A stretch of DNA of 64,000 bases from Beaufortia kweichowensis (GCA_019155185.1 CM032816.1:2953418-3017417); one strand, 5' to 3'. Shown: positions 12,401 to 24,410, counted from the first letter of the stretch. Made by a program: numbers and translations. The notes: generated by a model not told the origin, from the letters alone.

Positions 12401-14963
12401 TGCAGAAGGTTATGGGTTTGATACGCAAAGAACACACATACTGATAAAATATTGTAACATTCAGAAATTCTGGAATGGGCCAGTAAACAGCTGCATAGCA
12501 ACACCCTAGAAACCACCCAGCACACCCTAGCAACCAACCATACCACCTTAGCAACCACATAGCTCAGAATCCATTAGCTACTGCAAAGCAACCCTCTTTC
12601 TCTACACATGTTATTCAGAAAATATACAGATAGAGAACTGTGTGAAATTTGTAACAAACATTGTACAGACAGTTATTATCATAAAATTAACCCTGGACAG
12701 TAAACTCAATCATGTCCTGATCATCCTGGGTGATTTTTGTGGTTGTTCTATCTTAGTCCACCAGAGGGCAGTTCAGAAATCCTTCTCAGATCCCAGTATC
12801 TTTCTCACTCAGTCATATCTTCTCTCTCTCTCATTTATAAAGAGCGCACTGGATTTCAGCTGAGACCAGTGGCCGGTCTCCTCTCTGCAAGAGACTTTCT
12901 GGCGAGTCTGGCCTTCCGCGTGTTTCAGTGTACGCAGTACATACGACACGCCTCGTCACCCATGCACTCGCCTGAACCGTAAGAATATCAAAAACGTTCC
13001 TGTCAAATTGTTCATAAGATACTATATAGAGATAAGGAAGAAATGTGTAATGACTCAAAACAGTGACTTCTGTCGGTATATAGGGTCTTGTTTTCCAACA
13101 AAGGACACGTTATGATAAATTTTATAAATTATAATTATGATGAAGGATGATTATGATAAATACTAATTGTGATAAATGGTAACTGATGTGGGTTTTTTTT
13201 GTAGTTCTGTCAAAATTTAAAAGACATTTACGATTATGTGCAAATTTTGATCACTTTATGAAAAAAATCAGATAAAGAGTTACAATAAAAAACATTATTG
13301 CAAATAAATGATTACATTAAAAACATACATACAAAGGAATATTTAACACAATCAATTTATAACTATTTTACATTCTGGAAACTTAGTGGTTAATTTGTAT
13401 TAATTATATAATGTCATTTGTACATTTTTGTATCTGCTTTTGCCCCAGTGACAGTTGTGTTTTGATGTGCTTACCTTTTCTATTAATTGTAAATTGTTCC
13501 ATACAATTAACAAATTAATATGGAATTGCCATTTTTTAAAAATAATTATGTTATCAAATTGATCAGTTTTATACTATCCACATGTAAAGGTCATATTATT
13601 ATAATTATGTAATTTTATAAACTTACACATCACATCACATCACATTTCATTAATATTAATATATTCATATGTTTCTCCTTACAGAGATTGTGTCCATGAA
13701 CTTCTAGGTCATGTACCGATATTGGCTGATAAAACATTTGCACAGTTTTCCCAGGTAAAAAGTTGTTCTTTGTGCTTATTTTACATATTCCTTTCATTTA
13801 AATTCCAAATTTAATGTCTTGAAATCATTTTATTGTGTCTTAGAGTATTGGTCTGGCATCTCTTGGAGCCTCTGATGAAGATATTGAAAAACTGTCAACA
13901 GTGAGTACAAAGCATCTCACGTCTTATCATGTTAATTCTGCACCTGAGATAAATATCACTGTTTCTGTCTTTGTGTTTTAAGCTTTATTGGTTCACGGTG
14001 GAGTTTGGCTTGTGTAAGCAGGGAGGAACAATAAAAGCATACGGAGCAGGATTGCTCTCTTCATATGGAGAGCTGGTTGTAGGTGTCTGTTGTTTAAGTC
14101 GACTTCAGCCTATATTCACATTTATGCTGTCTCCTAATGCTGTCTGTTTTTCTAGCATTCCCTTTCCGATGAGCCAGAGATACGAGAGTTTGATCCGGAC
14201 ATTGTATCTGTTCAGCCGTACCAAGACCAAACTTACCAACCCGTTTATTTTGTGTCTGAGAGCTTCGCTGACGCCACAGAGAAACTGAGGTCAGTTCTTA
14301 GTACCTTACATTTCACCATCATATAGTTAGTTTTCAATAAATACATAATAGTTATATAAGCAAACAAAAATGAAGAATTTACTGAAAATTAGAAAACCTA
14401 ATCTGAAACATAATAACATTCATTTTTGGAACAATCATATATATTTTTAGCGTTAATAAAAGTTTATTTAAATATATAAAACTAAATATTATGTATATAT
14501 TAATAAAACATAATAAAATGATAATAAAATTAAATAATAATTTGACTTTTTATTTTTTAGCAATACAAATATATTATATTATCACAATATCTATTACATT
14601 TATTCCATTTTCTTAAGAAAGAAATACAGCTATCACATAAAATTGATCTTCATCTAATTTTGTTTCTTGACAAATTAATCACCCATCAGAATATGAGTGT
14701 AGTAAGATACTGATAATTAAAAGTAATATACTTTTTATTGTTAAAACCTGTTATACAATTCTTAGTATAATGCAATAATTCTAATTGTTTTTTGGTTCAA
14801 CAGAGCATATGTGACCCGTATCAAGAGGCCGTTCTTTGTGCGATTTGATCCATACACCGACAGCATAGAGGTTCTGGATAACCCGCTGAAGGTCAAACTG
14901 GGTCTGGAGTCCATCAAAGATGAGCTGAAGATCCTCACAGACGCTCTGAATGTGTTGGCTTGA
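9489..14963 (+). CDS. th: tyrosine hydroxylase (tyrosine 3-monooxygenase), 13 exons
   Basis: Converts L-tyrosine to L-DOPA using Fe(II), tetrahydrobiopterin and O2, the rate-limiting step of dopamine and noradrenaline synthesis in the cytosol of catecholaminergic cells. Coding exons: 9489-9572, 10552-10755, 11262-11436, 11520-11608, 11840-11907, 11982-12032, 12188-12333, 12843-12978, 13685-13754, 13844-13900, 13983-14078, 14156-14289, 14804-14963. All introns are GT-AG, phases agree, and the sum is 1470 nt (489 aa), the usual fish length. The N-terminal regulatory domain carries RRAAS (Ser19) and GRRQS (Ser38, equivalent to mammalian Ser40), followed by an Ala-rich stretch in exon 2. The catalytic core has the pterin-contacting segment around 281-308, the HELLGH iron motif (His322, His327) and Glu367 in WFTVEFGL. 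The C-terminal tail, ILTDALNVLA, is the tetramerising helix. The start was chosen because it gives the family N-terminus. Linkage to igf2 favours th (th1) over th2. Exon 6's donor lies in a tandem repeat. Confidence 0.98.
12030..12122 (+). repeat. 31-bp tandem repeat (3 copies) over the th exon 6 donor
   Basis: Three consecutive 31-bp units start at 12030, 12061 and 12092 and differ at one position or so (GATGACGATAA versus GATAACGATAA). Each begins ATGGTGAGTTT, so each holds an identical ATG|GTGAGT splice donor. Only the first (cut after 12032) keeps the th reading frame. The downstream two would add 31 or 62 nt. Confidence 0.95.
12365..12580. repeat. SINE head and CCTAGCAACCA-type repeat in th intron 7
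   Basis: 12379-12450 resembles a tRNA-derived head (box A-like TTGGTAAAGCGCTG, box B-like GGGTTTGATACG, then ACATACTGATAAAAT as at 7730). 12482-12570 is a run of loosely repeated units of the type ACCCTAGCAACCACC, also present at 47765-47825 and, reversed, near 37055-37095. Both are interspersed repeats inside intron 7 and do not disturb the splice sites. Confidence 0.6.
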
Positions 14964-15540
14964 TTCACCTGTCCTGTTTCTCTGTGCTACGTATGTGACG
15001 GTCTCAACGTTATGCCGTGCGTTTGTGTTTACATCTGCTGCTACAGAAGTCCTTGCTTGTAAAAAGTGCCAACCTCAAAACCTCAGGTTGGATCGTGACT
15101 GCAAAAACTTTAACGGATCACTCTGTGACTCGACAGAAAGTGTCAAGTTTTTTAGTGTAAATCAATTATATTAAAGTTATTGAAGCCAAAAGTTATTTAT
15201 GACATATCACTAGATAAAGTAGTTCACTAAATAAAATATATATATGTACAGATTATCATCAATTCTGAATGTATGAGAATTACAGATATATTCCTAAAAA
15301 AGTCGGTGATATAATGTGATATAAATAATATTCTCCTACAGATGGTAGAAATATTTTATTACCTCTGAACATCTTTGCATTATTCATTACCTAACACTGG
15401 CCTACTGGTCGGTGCTTGTTTACATTCATGTTTCATCAGAAAGCGTGACATATAAAATATGAATGTTAAAATATAAGACAAATCTCAGCAAACAGTGACA
15501 TAAATGTGGAAATATAATTTCTATAATCCCAAATAAAGTT
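14964..15540 (+). other. th: th 3' UTR with candidate poly(A) signals
   Basis: Follows the TGA at 14961-14963. AATAAA hexamers at 15230-15235 and 15532-15537 are candidate polyadenylation signals. The second would give a 3' UTR of about 590 nt. Which is used cannot be told without RNA data. Confidence 0.6.
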
Positions 15541-17760
15541 CAAATGCAAAAGACTGTTTAATGGATGCTGGATGTTGTGCTGTTAAAGAGACTTTAAATA
15601 AGAAATTATCAATTGTTTAATCTGGTTTAAAGAAATTTAGTGGTTTGCTTTGTGACTGTATTTAATTTACCTTTTTCTCTAAAAAAAAACAGACTTGAAT
15701 CTGAAAATGTTGGTTTTAAAAGTTGCACTATTTTACCAGATCAACCTAGTTTCTTTTTTAATAAATCGACCACCAGATGGTAGTATAAGCGTATATGTAA
15801 GAGAGGCGTTTACTGAGTGAGCGCATTAAAATAATGGCCAGTGACCTCATAATAACTGGTCTTTTGTGCTAAGATGATGTCACGAGTTTATGGATTAGAA
15901 AAAGGATTTAGATCTTACTAGTCTACTAAAAAATATTTTATTTGAATACCACTAAACCAACCTAAATAAATACAACTGACATTGGTAGACCCCATCATAG
16001 TAAATCAGTAGGTGTCTGAAACATCATTGTAGTTTACACATGCCAAAAAATAATAAAAACAGGTGAATGTGAAGAAAAAGCTATCTGTCTTATTGCATTT
16101 GTACTTCACTGCACAGCATTTTAGTGAGGGAAGATATTGCTGATCGTCTCATATCGACTTAACACTTATCTTGGCATATTAAACTCACCTGACCCCTTTA
16201 TTGGTGCCAGAGGCAGAGACTGACCCGCACGGTGCCTCTGAAAGTGGATAATGATTTGTGCCGGACAGGCTGGTCCTATATCACAGGCAGTCCCATCCAT
16301 TATTGCGCATGGCTATGTGAATAAGATGAAAATGCTGCATGCTGCACAGAGGAGTAATTTATTGCGGGGCCAAACAGATCTTTTGGGTTTCCTGCTTCCC
16401 TCATCTGATGGATAATAGGAGACAGAGGAAGAGAGGTTTAATGTCTTTATAATGGTGCTTCCAGTAACAGAGTGCATTGATAATTCATGCCAGCAGGCCT
16501 TTTTTCATTTAGTGCCATTCTTCTTTATACCAGCAGGGGCGCTGTTTGACAATGATGCGAAACAGGACCATTACTGTACTGTACGTTTCACCAGCTCTCT
16601 ACTTTCTAGGAGGGTTTGTGCTCCATCATTTAATATATTTTAGGAACTGTTAAGTCAAACTCACCTTTTCTAAAGTTATTTTTGAGTTACAACTTAATAC
16701 GTTAATATTTTCCACCCCCACATGATGTTATATTAATGTAATATTAATTGGCCCGAGTGGACTAATGACGTAATTTTTCTGAATAAAATACAGAGTCATT
16801 TTTTATATAAATATACATGTATATATTATTATGGTACATTGATACATAATCGTTTTAAAATGTGTTTTATATATGAGCAGACGTTTTGGCCCTGTTTTCA
16901 AATATGGTGGAGACTGGTGCCCATGAAAAATAACATCTGCATCAAATAATGGCCCTTATTGCTCGCCAGGTGATGGATGACATTTCCAGGTAATTCAATC
17001 AAACCAATTTAAGTTCAATTCGAGTGCAGCTAATTGTTCAATATCCTCTCAGTGCTCTGAATGGCTCAGTCTGTAAAGTGAATTAGCATCATTACAGCCA
17101 CTATTCGCGTGAGGATCGATAAGGCAGGTGCATATCAGAGGAAACGCCGCCAGAAAGCGTTTCATGTTCACCCTGGACATCAGGGCACTTTACATCGTAA
17201 ACTTTTACACATTGCCTATCCTGTAAAATCCATAGTAGAGAATATTATGGTTTTGATGACGTCATCACCTCCTGTATGCATGATGTACTGTATGATATAC
17301 GTGTTCATTTGTTGGCTGGTTTGATGTAAAAATAATTCGGGAATAATAATAAAATACAGTAACAAATATTGTGCTAATATATATATAATTATAATATATT
17401 ATATAATATACCACTATTATTTTAAAATAATAACCATATTATTATTATTATTATTATATTTTAGTATTAAAAAACGTTATATATTTATATTTCTTAGGCA
17501 CATTCGCAATCTTTTTCCAAAGCAGTTTACATTTTAGATTTTCAAAATATTCCTTAAACATCTTGAATGTTGAATAACACAAATCCAAGGTAAGGTGCTA
17601 CAAAGACGTTTAACGTGTGCGCTGATGTATATACGTAAACACATTCTGCTGTGTTTATAATAAAGGTTTATAGTAAAAGCAGCACCGGCACTTTGCTGAG
17701 TTACTGTTGCAGATTCACTGACCGCTTCTACCTCTTCACACAGACATGCGCAGTAGAGAG
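15541..17760. other. th-igf2 intergenic interval; no insulin gene
   Basis: No exon encoding the insulin B-chain or A-chain cysteine pattern is seen on either strand, although mammals carry INS here. 16150-16440 and 16900-17115 are GC-richer, non-repetitive stretches with homeodomain-like cores (TAATGATTT, GGTAATTCAAT, CTAATTGTT). They are candidates for conserved regulatory DNA. 17370-17470 is AT/ATT simple sequence. The open frames at 16452-16643, 17109-17324 and 17651-17893 look fortuitous. Confidence 0.55.
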
Positions 17761-17766
17761 TCAGCA

Positions 17767-17810
17767 GGGGGGTGGGTGGGGGGTGTTAAGGGGCGGGTAT
17801 GGGTATATAA
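17767..17810 (+). promoter_or_regulatory. igf2b: igf2 promoter: G-tract array and TATA box
   Basis: Six G-runs (6, 3, 6, 4, 3 and 3 Gs) lie within 17767-17803, separated by 1-6 nt. They include a GC-box-like GGGGCGGG at 17790-17797. TATATAA follows at 17804-17810. Transcription would start near 17835, giving a 5' UTR of about 120 nt. The G-runs fit the intramolecular G-quadruplex pattern as well as Sp/KLF binding. Confidence 0.75.
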
Positions 17811-17955
17811 TACTTCTCTCAGAGAACTTTTGCCTGTCGCCTGATTTTTGGGACAGCTCCACACAACATCCTAACACCAACCGCGGAAACTAATCCAACC
17901 TGCAATTTCTCAACCAAATACATCAGCACAGTATTTTCTTTTAACAGCAAAAATC

Positions 17956-20900
17956 ATGGAGGACCATCTAAAACAATCTATTTGCCGCACCTGCTTGAGA
18001 ACAGAGAGTTTCATAAATAAGGTAAAATGTTTTTGAGATACTTTTATTAAACTTTAAGAGAATGGATTTGTTGGGACATGCATTAAGAACAATGTTTTAC
18101 AATAGCTTTTGTAGGTTAGAAAAAAATGCATTATTAAAAACGTGAAATTGTCAGGGATGGAAAATGGATAGAGATGTTTAGATAACACATCATGCAGTCT
18201 TGCACGACCAGTCGGGATAATGCAAGTGAGATGTTTTTTGACACTCTTGATCTAAGCGCACAGGAGAGAGAGAGAGCATGCGCAAGGGGGCGACAGCACT
18301 TTAAACGAGAGGGATTTAAGGCTAAAATATATGCTGACTTGAGAGGAACGAGATAGACTGTTAAACAACTCGGCAACTTGTTGAAAGTTGTGTAAGAGTG
18401 AGACACAGCAGATAGAAGCAAGTCTCAAGCATGTAATTAAAAAGTCAATGCATGCAAACACAACACTAGATAATTTTTAACACTGCATTGGTGAACATAG
18501 TGTCACGCAAAGATGTTTAGGATTGTTGATCAACAGATCTTTAGACTTAATGATATATAAAAAACAACATGCAGAACCAAAACAGACAGAAGTATTGCAT
18601 GCTCATTTGAAGACATTGAAGAAACGATTTGATTTAAAATGCATGTTATCTCCTCAAGTCAGAACGATGTACTGCATTCATTCATATTACTTTGACGTGT
18701 CATTAATCAGATAATTCTGCATGCGTAACGCACATTTATTGTAGCAACCCTAAATGTGACGTATTTATGAAACTAATTTTAAAGGGATAGCGCACCCAAA
18801 AATAAAATTTGTGTCATCATTTATTTACCCTCAGGTTACTCAAAACATGTGTATGACTCTTTCTTAAGAAGATATTTTGAGAAATGTCTCAGTGGTTTTG
18901 TGTTCATACAATGAAAGTCAATGGAGGTTTGGTTACCAACGTTCTTTAAAATAGCTTCTTTTGTGTTGTGCAGAAATGTTTGAAATGACATGAGGATGAA
19001 TAAATGATGAAAGAATTTTCATTTTGGGGTGAACTATCACTCCAAAATACTTGCCAAGTTAGAAGTTTAGATGTACATGTACAGTAAGCCTTTGACAGAC
19101 CTTGTAGTTTACAGTGCATTACAGTATACATTTTTACAGTAGGTGTGTCTCTCCAGGGCTTATTGATCAACATAATTACTATATTATCCACTAAAATGCA
19201 TGTTATCTCCCTAGGTCCTAAAGATGTACTGGTCCATACGGATGCCCATATGCATACTGTTTTTAATCCTGTCTGCCATCGAGGTCGCTTCAGCCGAAAC
19301 GTTATGTGGTGGAGAGCTGGTGGACACCTTACAGTTTGTCTGCGAAGACAGAGGCTTTCACTTTAGTACGTACATTTACACATCTCCGTATTTACTTTGC
19401 TTTTGCATACGAGTCACCACCTGTTCATTGTATTGCATTGAGGATGGTTAAGTTGATGTGGGCCTTGAGGTCACACATTGCAGCGTCTACCGCAGTGAAT
19501 TGTGCTGACTTGGCGCATTCTGTCGCTATATCTGTGATTGCATTTGAAAGGGATGCTAAATGAGCCACAATGGCCTAGTTGTTTACTTGCACATTCCTCC
19601 AGTGAAATTAATAGTACCCAAGTGGCATTCCATTCACCTCCCCAGAAATGTTCCCAGGCTACACTCAATTGAAAAAAGTTGTTTACATGGGTGGATGGAT
19701 TCATTACCAGTTTAGCGTAACAGATACCAACTAATATTTCGGCAAAGGTTACCATTGGTAATTTTAATTGTAGCATTGCACCTAGATACAACTGTGCACC
19801 TCTAACATGCAAAGAGGGGTCAAAAACACAACTTTTTAAATATTTATCGTCTTCATCACGCCAGCACTGACAAACAGACAGGTCCTTTGTGTTCTTTTGG
19901 CCGCAGAAGCCTAACTGTCCAGAACGATCATTATCCAATTTAGGTCAGCGCAGATTTTCCTCCTCCATCCACAAGATCTTCTCTGGTTCAATGTTTCCCA
20001 TTCCAAAGTCAGGAACCTAATTTTTAGATCGTTGTGAAAAGCTTGAGTCGTCCATGTAATATTTGACTGCAAAAATTACAGTGTCCTGTATCTTCCATCC
20101 CTCATGCCAGGTCTGTTCCTCCACCCTCCTCTTTTTTCCCTCGTTCATGCTCTCTTTATCTTTGCTGAGCTGGCAGAGGACAAGGTCAAAGGATATGCAC
20201 CATTTTTATCATTCAAACAAAAGCAAAGACTTTTGCCCTTCAACTATTTTCTGACCTTCTGTTCCTTATAAAAAACCTTATACAGTTCCTGGTGAATTCA
20301 TCGAAACAAATGTTTGGACGACTCAATTAGACGGCATAACAAGATCAGTTCAGATGAGAAAACAAATAAACAGACTCTTTATTTTACACCGCAGATGTGC
20401 CCCAGTCCAAAAACAATTAATTGGTAGTCAAATCTGCTTTGACAATAGAATCAAGGCAGTGTAGCTTGATTTACATTGACTTGTTTGTTGAACATGTTTG
20501 CTGTTTGATGGCAAACAGCCTAAGATGGTACCTGTGTTTTAAAACATGCTACCAAGCTAACAGGGAACGTTTTTAGAGCGTTCTCTCAAAGTTCTCTCAA
20601 GGTTATCAAAAACGTTCTTGCAGTGAAGTTAAAAGAGCATTATACGCCATAGCTAGACCTTTTAAAAACATTGTTATGAAAACATTATGCAAACTTACAA
20701 AACGTACAGAAATCACATTTACATAACTTAATAAGAATGTTAGAAAAACGTTCTTAGAACATATATTTGTTGGCTGGGAGCGGTGGTCAAAGTTTGTCAC
20801 TGGCTGGTCGTTCAGAACGTTTCAACATTCAGTGATAATGGTGGATTTGCATTCTGAAATAAACGTCTTGGGTTGTTTAAGATGTGACATAAGCAATGCT

Positions 20901-21812
20901 TGTTTCTCGTACTACAACAAATGAAGGCCTTTCTCCACGTCACCCATAGACTCATGACATTTACTTCTGTGTCCGACAGGTCAACCAAGCAGGTCGAACA
21001 GTCGACATTCTCCGCGTCGTGGGATCGTGGAAGAGTGCTGTTTTAACAGCTGTAACTTAGCTATGCTGCAGCAGTACTGCGCCAAACCCGCCAAGTCAGA
21101 GAGAGATGTTTCATCCTCGTCCCTGCAGGTCATCCCAGGGATGCCATCATTAAAACAGGTACGTCAACCGTGAGAAACAAACAACAACTCTCCAGAACTT
21201 TATCAAGCTTACCATCTTGAACATCTTGTGCAGTATCTGCTGAACACACAAATCCCAACATGTGGGTTTAATAAAAACAGCGAATAAGCGTAACAGTTTT
21301 GGAACTAGTAAGCAAATATCTGCTGATCAAGTGGAAAATGATATGATTGGAGCGAGATGTCATTTGTTGGTTTCAAATTTTAGTAGTAGGACCTGGATGT
21401 TGATTATATAATGGGACACTGGAGTCTTTTAGGTTGTTCTTCATGTTGAGGTCTTTTGTTGACATTGATTGAAGCATTAAGTCTTAGGTTGACATTGAAA
21501 TGCATCTTTAAGATGTCTGAATTGTTCTTGGAGACATTTTTTTTATATTATTGTTGTTAATTTTCTTTCCAACAGGAGGTCCCAAGAAAGCACGTGACCG
21601 TCAAATATTCCAAATATGACATATGGCAACGAAAGGCCGCCCAGAGGCTACGAAGGGGCGTCCCAGCCATCCTGCGAGCAAAGAAGTTCAGGCGGCAAGC
21701 GGAGAGGATCAGGGCCCAGGAGGAACTCCACCATCACAGGCCTCTCATCACGCTTCCCAGCAAGCTGCCGCCCGTCCTGCTTCCCACAGAAAACTATGAC
21801 AGCCACAAGTGA
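17956..21812 (+). CDS. igf2b: insulin-like growth factor 2 precursor, 4 exons
   Basis: Secreted growth factor acting through IGF/insulin receptors. Coding exons are 17956-18021, 19215-19365, 20980-21158 and 21576-21812. All introns are GT-AG with matching phases, totalling 633 nt (210 aa), normal for fish IGF2. The first ATG has A at -3 and G at +4. The fish-type leader is long, with a hydrophobic core MPICILFLILS and likely cleavage after EVASA (residue 49). The B domain starts ETLCGGELVDTLQF. The C domain is about 74-86, ending in RR. The A domain starts at 87, GIVEECCFNSCNLAML. The D domain is KPAKSER. The E peptide (about 115-210) contains PRKHVTVKYSKYDIWQRKAA and a basic RLRRGVPAILRAKKFRR run. 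All six structural cysteines are present (53, 65, 92, 93, 97, 106). IGF2 rather than IGF1 is shown by the short C domain, KPAKSER and the E peptide. The b-paralogue call rests on linkage to th. Oddity: GFHFS where GFYFS is usual. Confidence 0.97.
18779..19043. mobile_element. foldback MITE in igf2 intron 1
   Basis: The left end is TTAAAGGGATAGCGCACCC followed by TGTCATCATTTATTTACCCTC. The right end is the reverse, ATGAGGATGAATAAATGATG then GGTGAACTATCACTCC. The inner arms (AAGATATTTTGAGAA and GTTCTTTAAAATAGCTTCTT) also pair. This is the abundant cyprinid TTAAAGGGATAGTTCACCC family, also at 42664-43180, with a fragment at 56143-56205. It is non-coding and lies well clear of the splice sites. 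Confidence 0.85.
20552..20780. mobile_element. inverted-repeat element (GGGAACGTT type) in igf2 intron 2
   Basis: Left part: AGCTAACAGGGAACGTTTTTAGAGCGTT. The right end, AAACGTTCTTAGAACATATATTTGTTGGCTGGG, is an imperfect inverse of it. AACGTTCT and related words recur inside. This matches a fish MITE family with GCTAACAGGGAACGTT ends. It has no coding capacity. Confidence 0.65.
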
Positions 21813-22966
21813 AAGTGGGATCGTTTGCACAGAGTTGATAAAAAAGACTAGGGGATCAAAGCTTTTTGTCTCTGACGTCATTTCTGTGGCAGTCCTCTAC
21901 AATCCACCTTCCTTCCCAACCAGACATGCTCACACGCTCTTTAAGTTTTTATTCTCGCTGTTTCATCCGACAACGAAAAGGCACGTCGAAAACCAGAGGA
22001 AAAAGCTGAACGCAATTCGGGTGACGTGAAAGAAAGACGTGGACGATTCGCGGGCGTCCTCGCCGAGCGTTTCGCCGCTTCGGAGGACAACTTGAGGAAC
22101 AGCTAGCATGAAAGAACCCATTCCACTGCATTCTCCCGAGACAAAAGTATCTCTCTTTTAGTCATTTTTCACATTAGTTTGCACCTCTAACTGTAAAGGA
22201 ACATCCACACTGTAAGGAATTGTTGTAAAATTAGATTCCTGTTCCAGCACCTTGTAATCACAGATGAAATGCAGAGGAGAGTCTGCGAATTGCACATCGC
22301 CACGGATTACGTCAAAGTTCTTGTTAAGAAAATAAAAAGGCACTATTTTTATATGGACTATGAACGTGTAGCTCAAAAATGTCATGGTGCTAGCTTTGGG
22401 AACGGACTAAGAGGAGAAGGGGTTGAAAAGCACGTTTTCTTTTCTTTGAAAAATGATTAAACTTTCCGTTTTAAGGAAAGTGCGACTTTCGAACGAGAAA
22501 ACAAGAGCATTTTGGCTGCGGGGGATATCACTGCATGCGGCCGTGTGTCTGTTGTTGTAGAGACATGAGATGAGGTATGACCTTTGGTCCCAGCGCTGCT
22601 GTTGTGATTAAAGGATGGACCGGTGTGAGGACTCTAACATGAAAATGTTGAAACGCGTGGAGACTTGGAGATGTTTTCTCGTCTTTAGCGTGGCTGCACA
22701 GAACCCCTGCGTTGCACTGCAGGATGAGAGACATTATGATTCGGAAAAAAGTGGGATGTTTGTATTTTCTATGTTCATTTTTGTGAAAATGCATCAAGGA
22801 AAAAAAGTTCAGTGTCTGGTACCGTGACATTCTCGTGGTTGCAAAATAGGTTTCATGTTTTATAACGTTATATCAATTCAAAGGGAAAAAACGCAATAAT
22901 GTCAACTAACATATATTTTTAACGTTTATCAGTAGTATTCACATGCTTTCGCCTGAAAACAAATAC

Positions 22967-23019
<53 letters not shown>

Positions 23020-24410
23020 AAAAATAAATCTGAATATATTATATTAGTTTCCAGGGACATCATGTAATATTCTTTTAGTCTGAGCTGTATCTTGCATAAT
23101 GAGCCGCCTCTGAGCTTCTCTTTTGTTTGTTTAAGTACAAATATGGGCACTGTATAAAGGCATTATTTATTTTGTTATAAAATTATATATTAAAATTGGT
23201 CCAAATACAGTAATATACATAGCACTGATGCTCAACTGATGAATTTTATTTTGTACGCTCTCTTTATTCCCATTTTACATGCTTTTGTAGATGCTTTGTA
23301 CCAAAAAATATTTCCTTTTTATTTTTTGGTTCGCCACAGAGCTATTTCACATCAATATTTCAACAGCAGCTCTAGCCAGAATCGCTTAGGCATGTTGTAA
23401 TACAAAAACAGGCACATACTCAGATTTTTCTCTCTCCTGCATGGCTTTTAATCCGCCAATTTCTTGAGTTTTATTTTATTACAAGTATCTGCATACACAT
23501 GGTATTTATAAAAACACAATTATACACAAGCCACTACAGTTTTTAACCACTTTAGTGCCATTTTCTTTGTTTGCTTCTCTGAAGTATAGCACATTGGAAA
23601 TTGCAGAAAGTCTCTGGTCAGTGTTTATGATGTCACAAAGTCGTCAAAGATTAAATATCTATATTTATATCCCTTCCATACTATCTCATCATCTTACATA
23701 ATATACCCTAAATCCTCTTATTTCCATTCGGTATGGGTGTCTTTTCAAGTCTTCCGTGTATTTCTATCTCAGCTGATGAAGGGCTAACGTAATAAACCAT
23801 ACTTCAAACTGTTACCTGAATACTCAGGAAATATCAGCGGATTTGCATGAAAAGCACTTGGTTTAACAGTCAGGAGCTTTGGAGTACAAGTAAGGCCATT
23901 GCAAAGGCCATTTTTGTACCCGAGAACAAATGACAACAAGAAAATATCTTTTTTTGTATGTGCCCCATTACAAAGTCATGAACTTTTAGCATTGCTATGC
24001 AGTGCCTGCAGTCGAGTCGACCCCTCTGTCTTGATAATCTCATATTTATCGAATTATTCATATAAGTTGTGACGAAGCAGTGCAATTATTATAGTTATCA
24101 CTATCATTATTTTTATTACTCGAACATCCCATGTATCTGGAAGCATTGCAATTTATGTTATCCTGTTATACATGCAAGGACTGCATACTCTTTCAGACCG
24201 GTTACTTTCAGAGTAAATGGCACAAAGAAAACACGTCATTTTGTGCAAAAATTAAGGGATCCTTTTCACTTTCATCAGCAACAGTTTAATATCAATAGCT
24301 CACGCAGCCTGTGTGTTTTAATTGATTTAACCTCTGCACGCTAGAACGTCCGAAATGCACAATTCATGTACTTTCAGTTTTAATATCAATAAAAACCATT
24401 TTATCAAACG
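21813..24410 (+). other. igf2b: probable long igf2 3' UTR
   Basis: No exon is seen after the TGA. The first 700 bp is GC-richer and unique, then AT-rich. A strong AATAAA lies at 24388-24393, and AATAAA-like words also occur earlier. A 2.6-kb 3' UTR would be in keeping with the long UTRs of vertebrate IGF2 transcripts, but the true end is inferred. Confidence 0.5.
22971..23019. repeat. (AT)n microsatellite in the igf2 3' region
   Basis: About 49 bp of almost uninterrupted AT dinucleotides with one AAA interruption, followed by an A-rich stretch. Confidence 0.95.

Noticed and set aside
14964..17955. Insulin gene between th and igf2
   Set aside because: Searched both strands for the B-chain LVDAL/CG and A-chain GIVEQCC patterns and saw none.
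19471..19938. 155-codon minus-strand open frame inside igf2 intron 2
   Set aside because: No domain, signal peptide or similarity is recognisable, and the start context is weak. Long chance frames are expected in a balanced-composition intron. An antisense transcript was considered but nothing in the sequence supports it.
19366..21575. Intronic miR-483 homologue (present in the mammalian IGF2 gene)
   Set aside because: No stem-loop with the expected mature sequence was found. Pyrimidine-rich stretches near 19960 and 20100 are only superficially similar.
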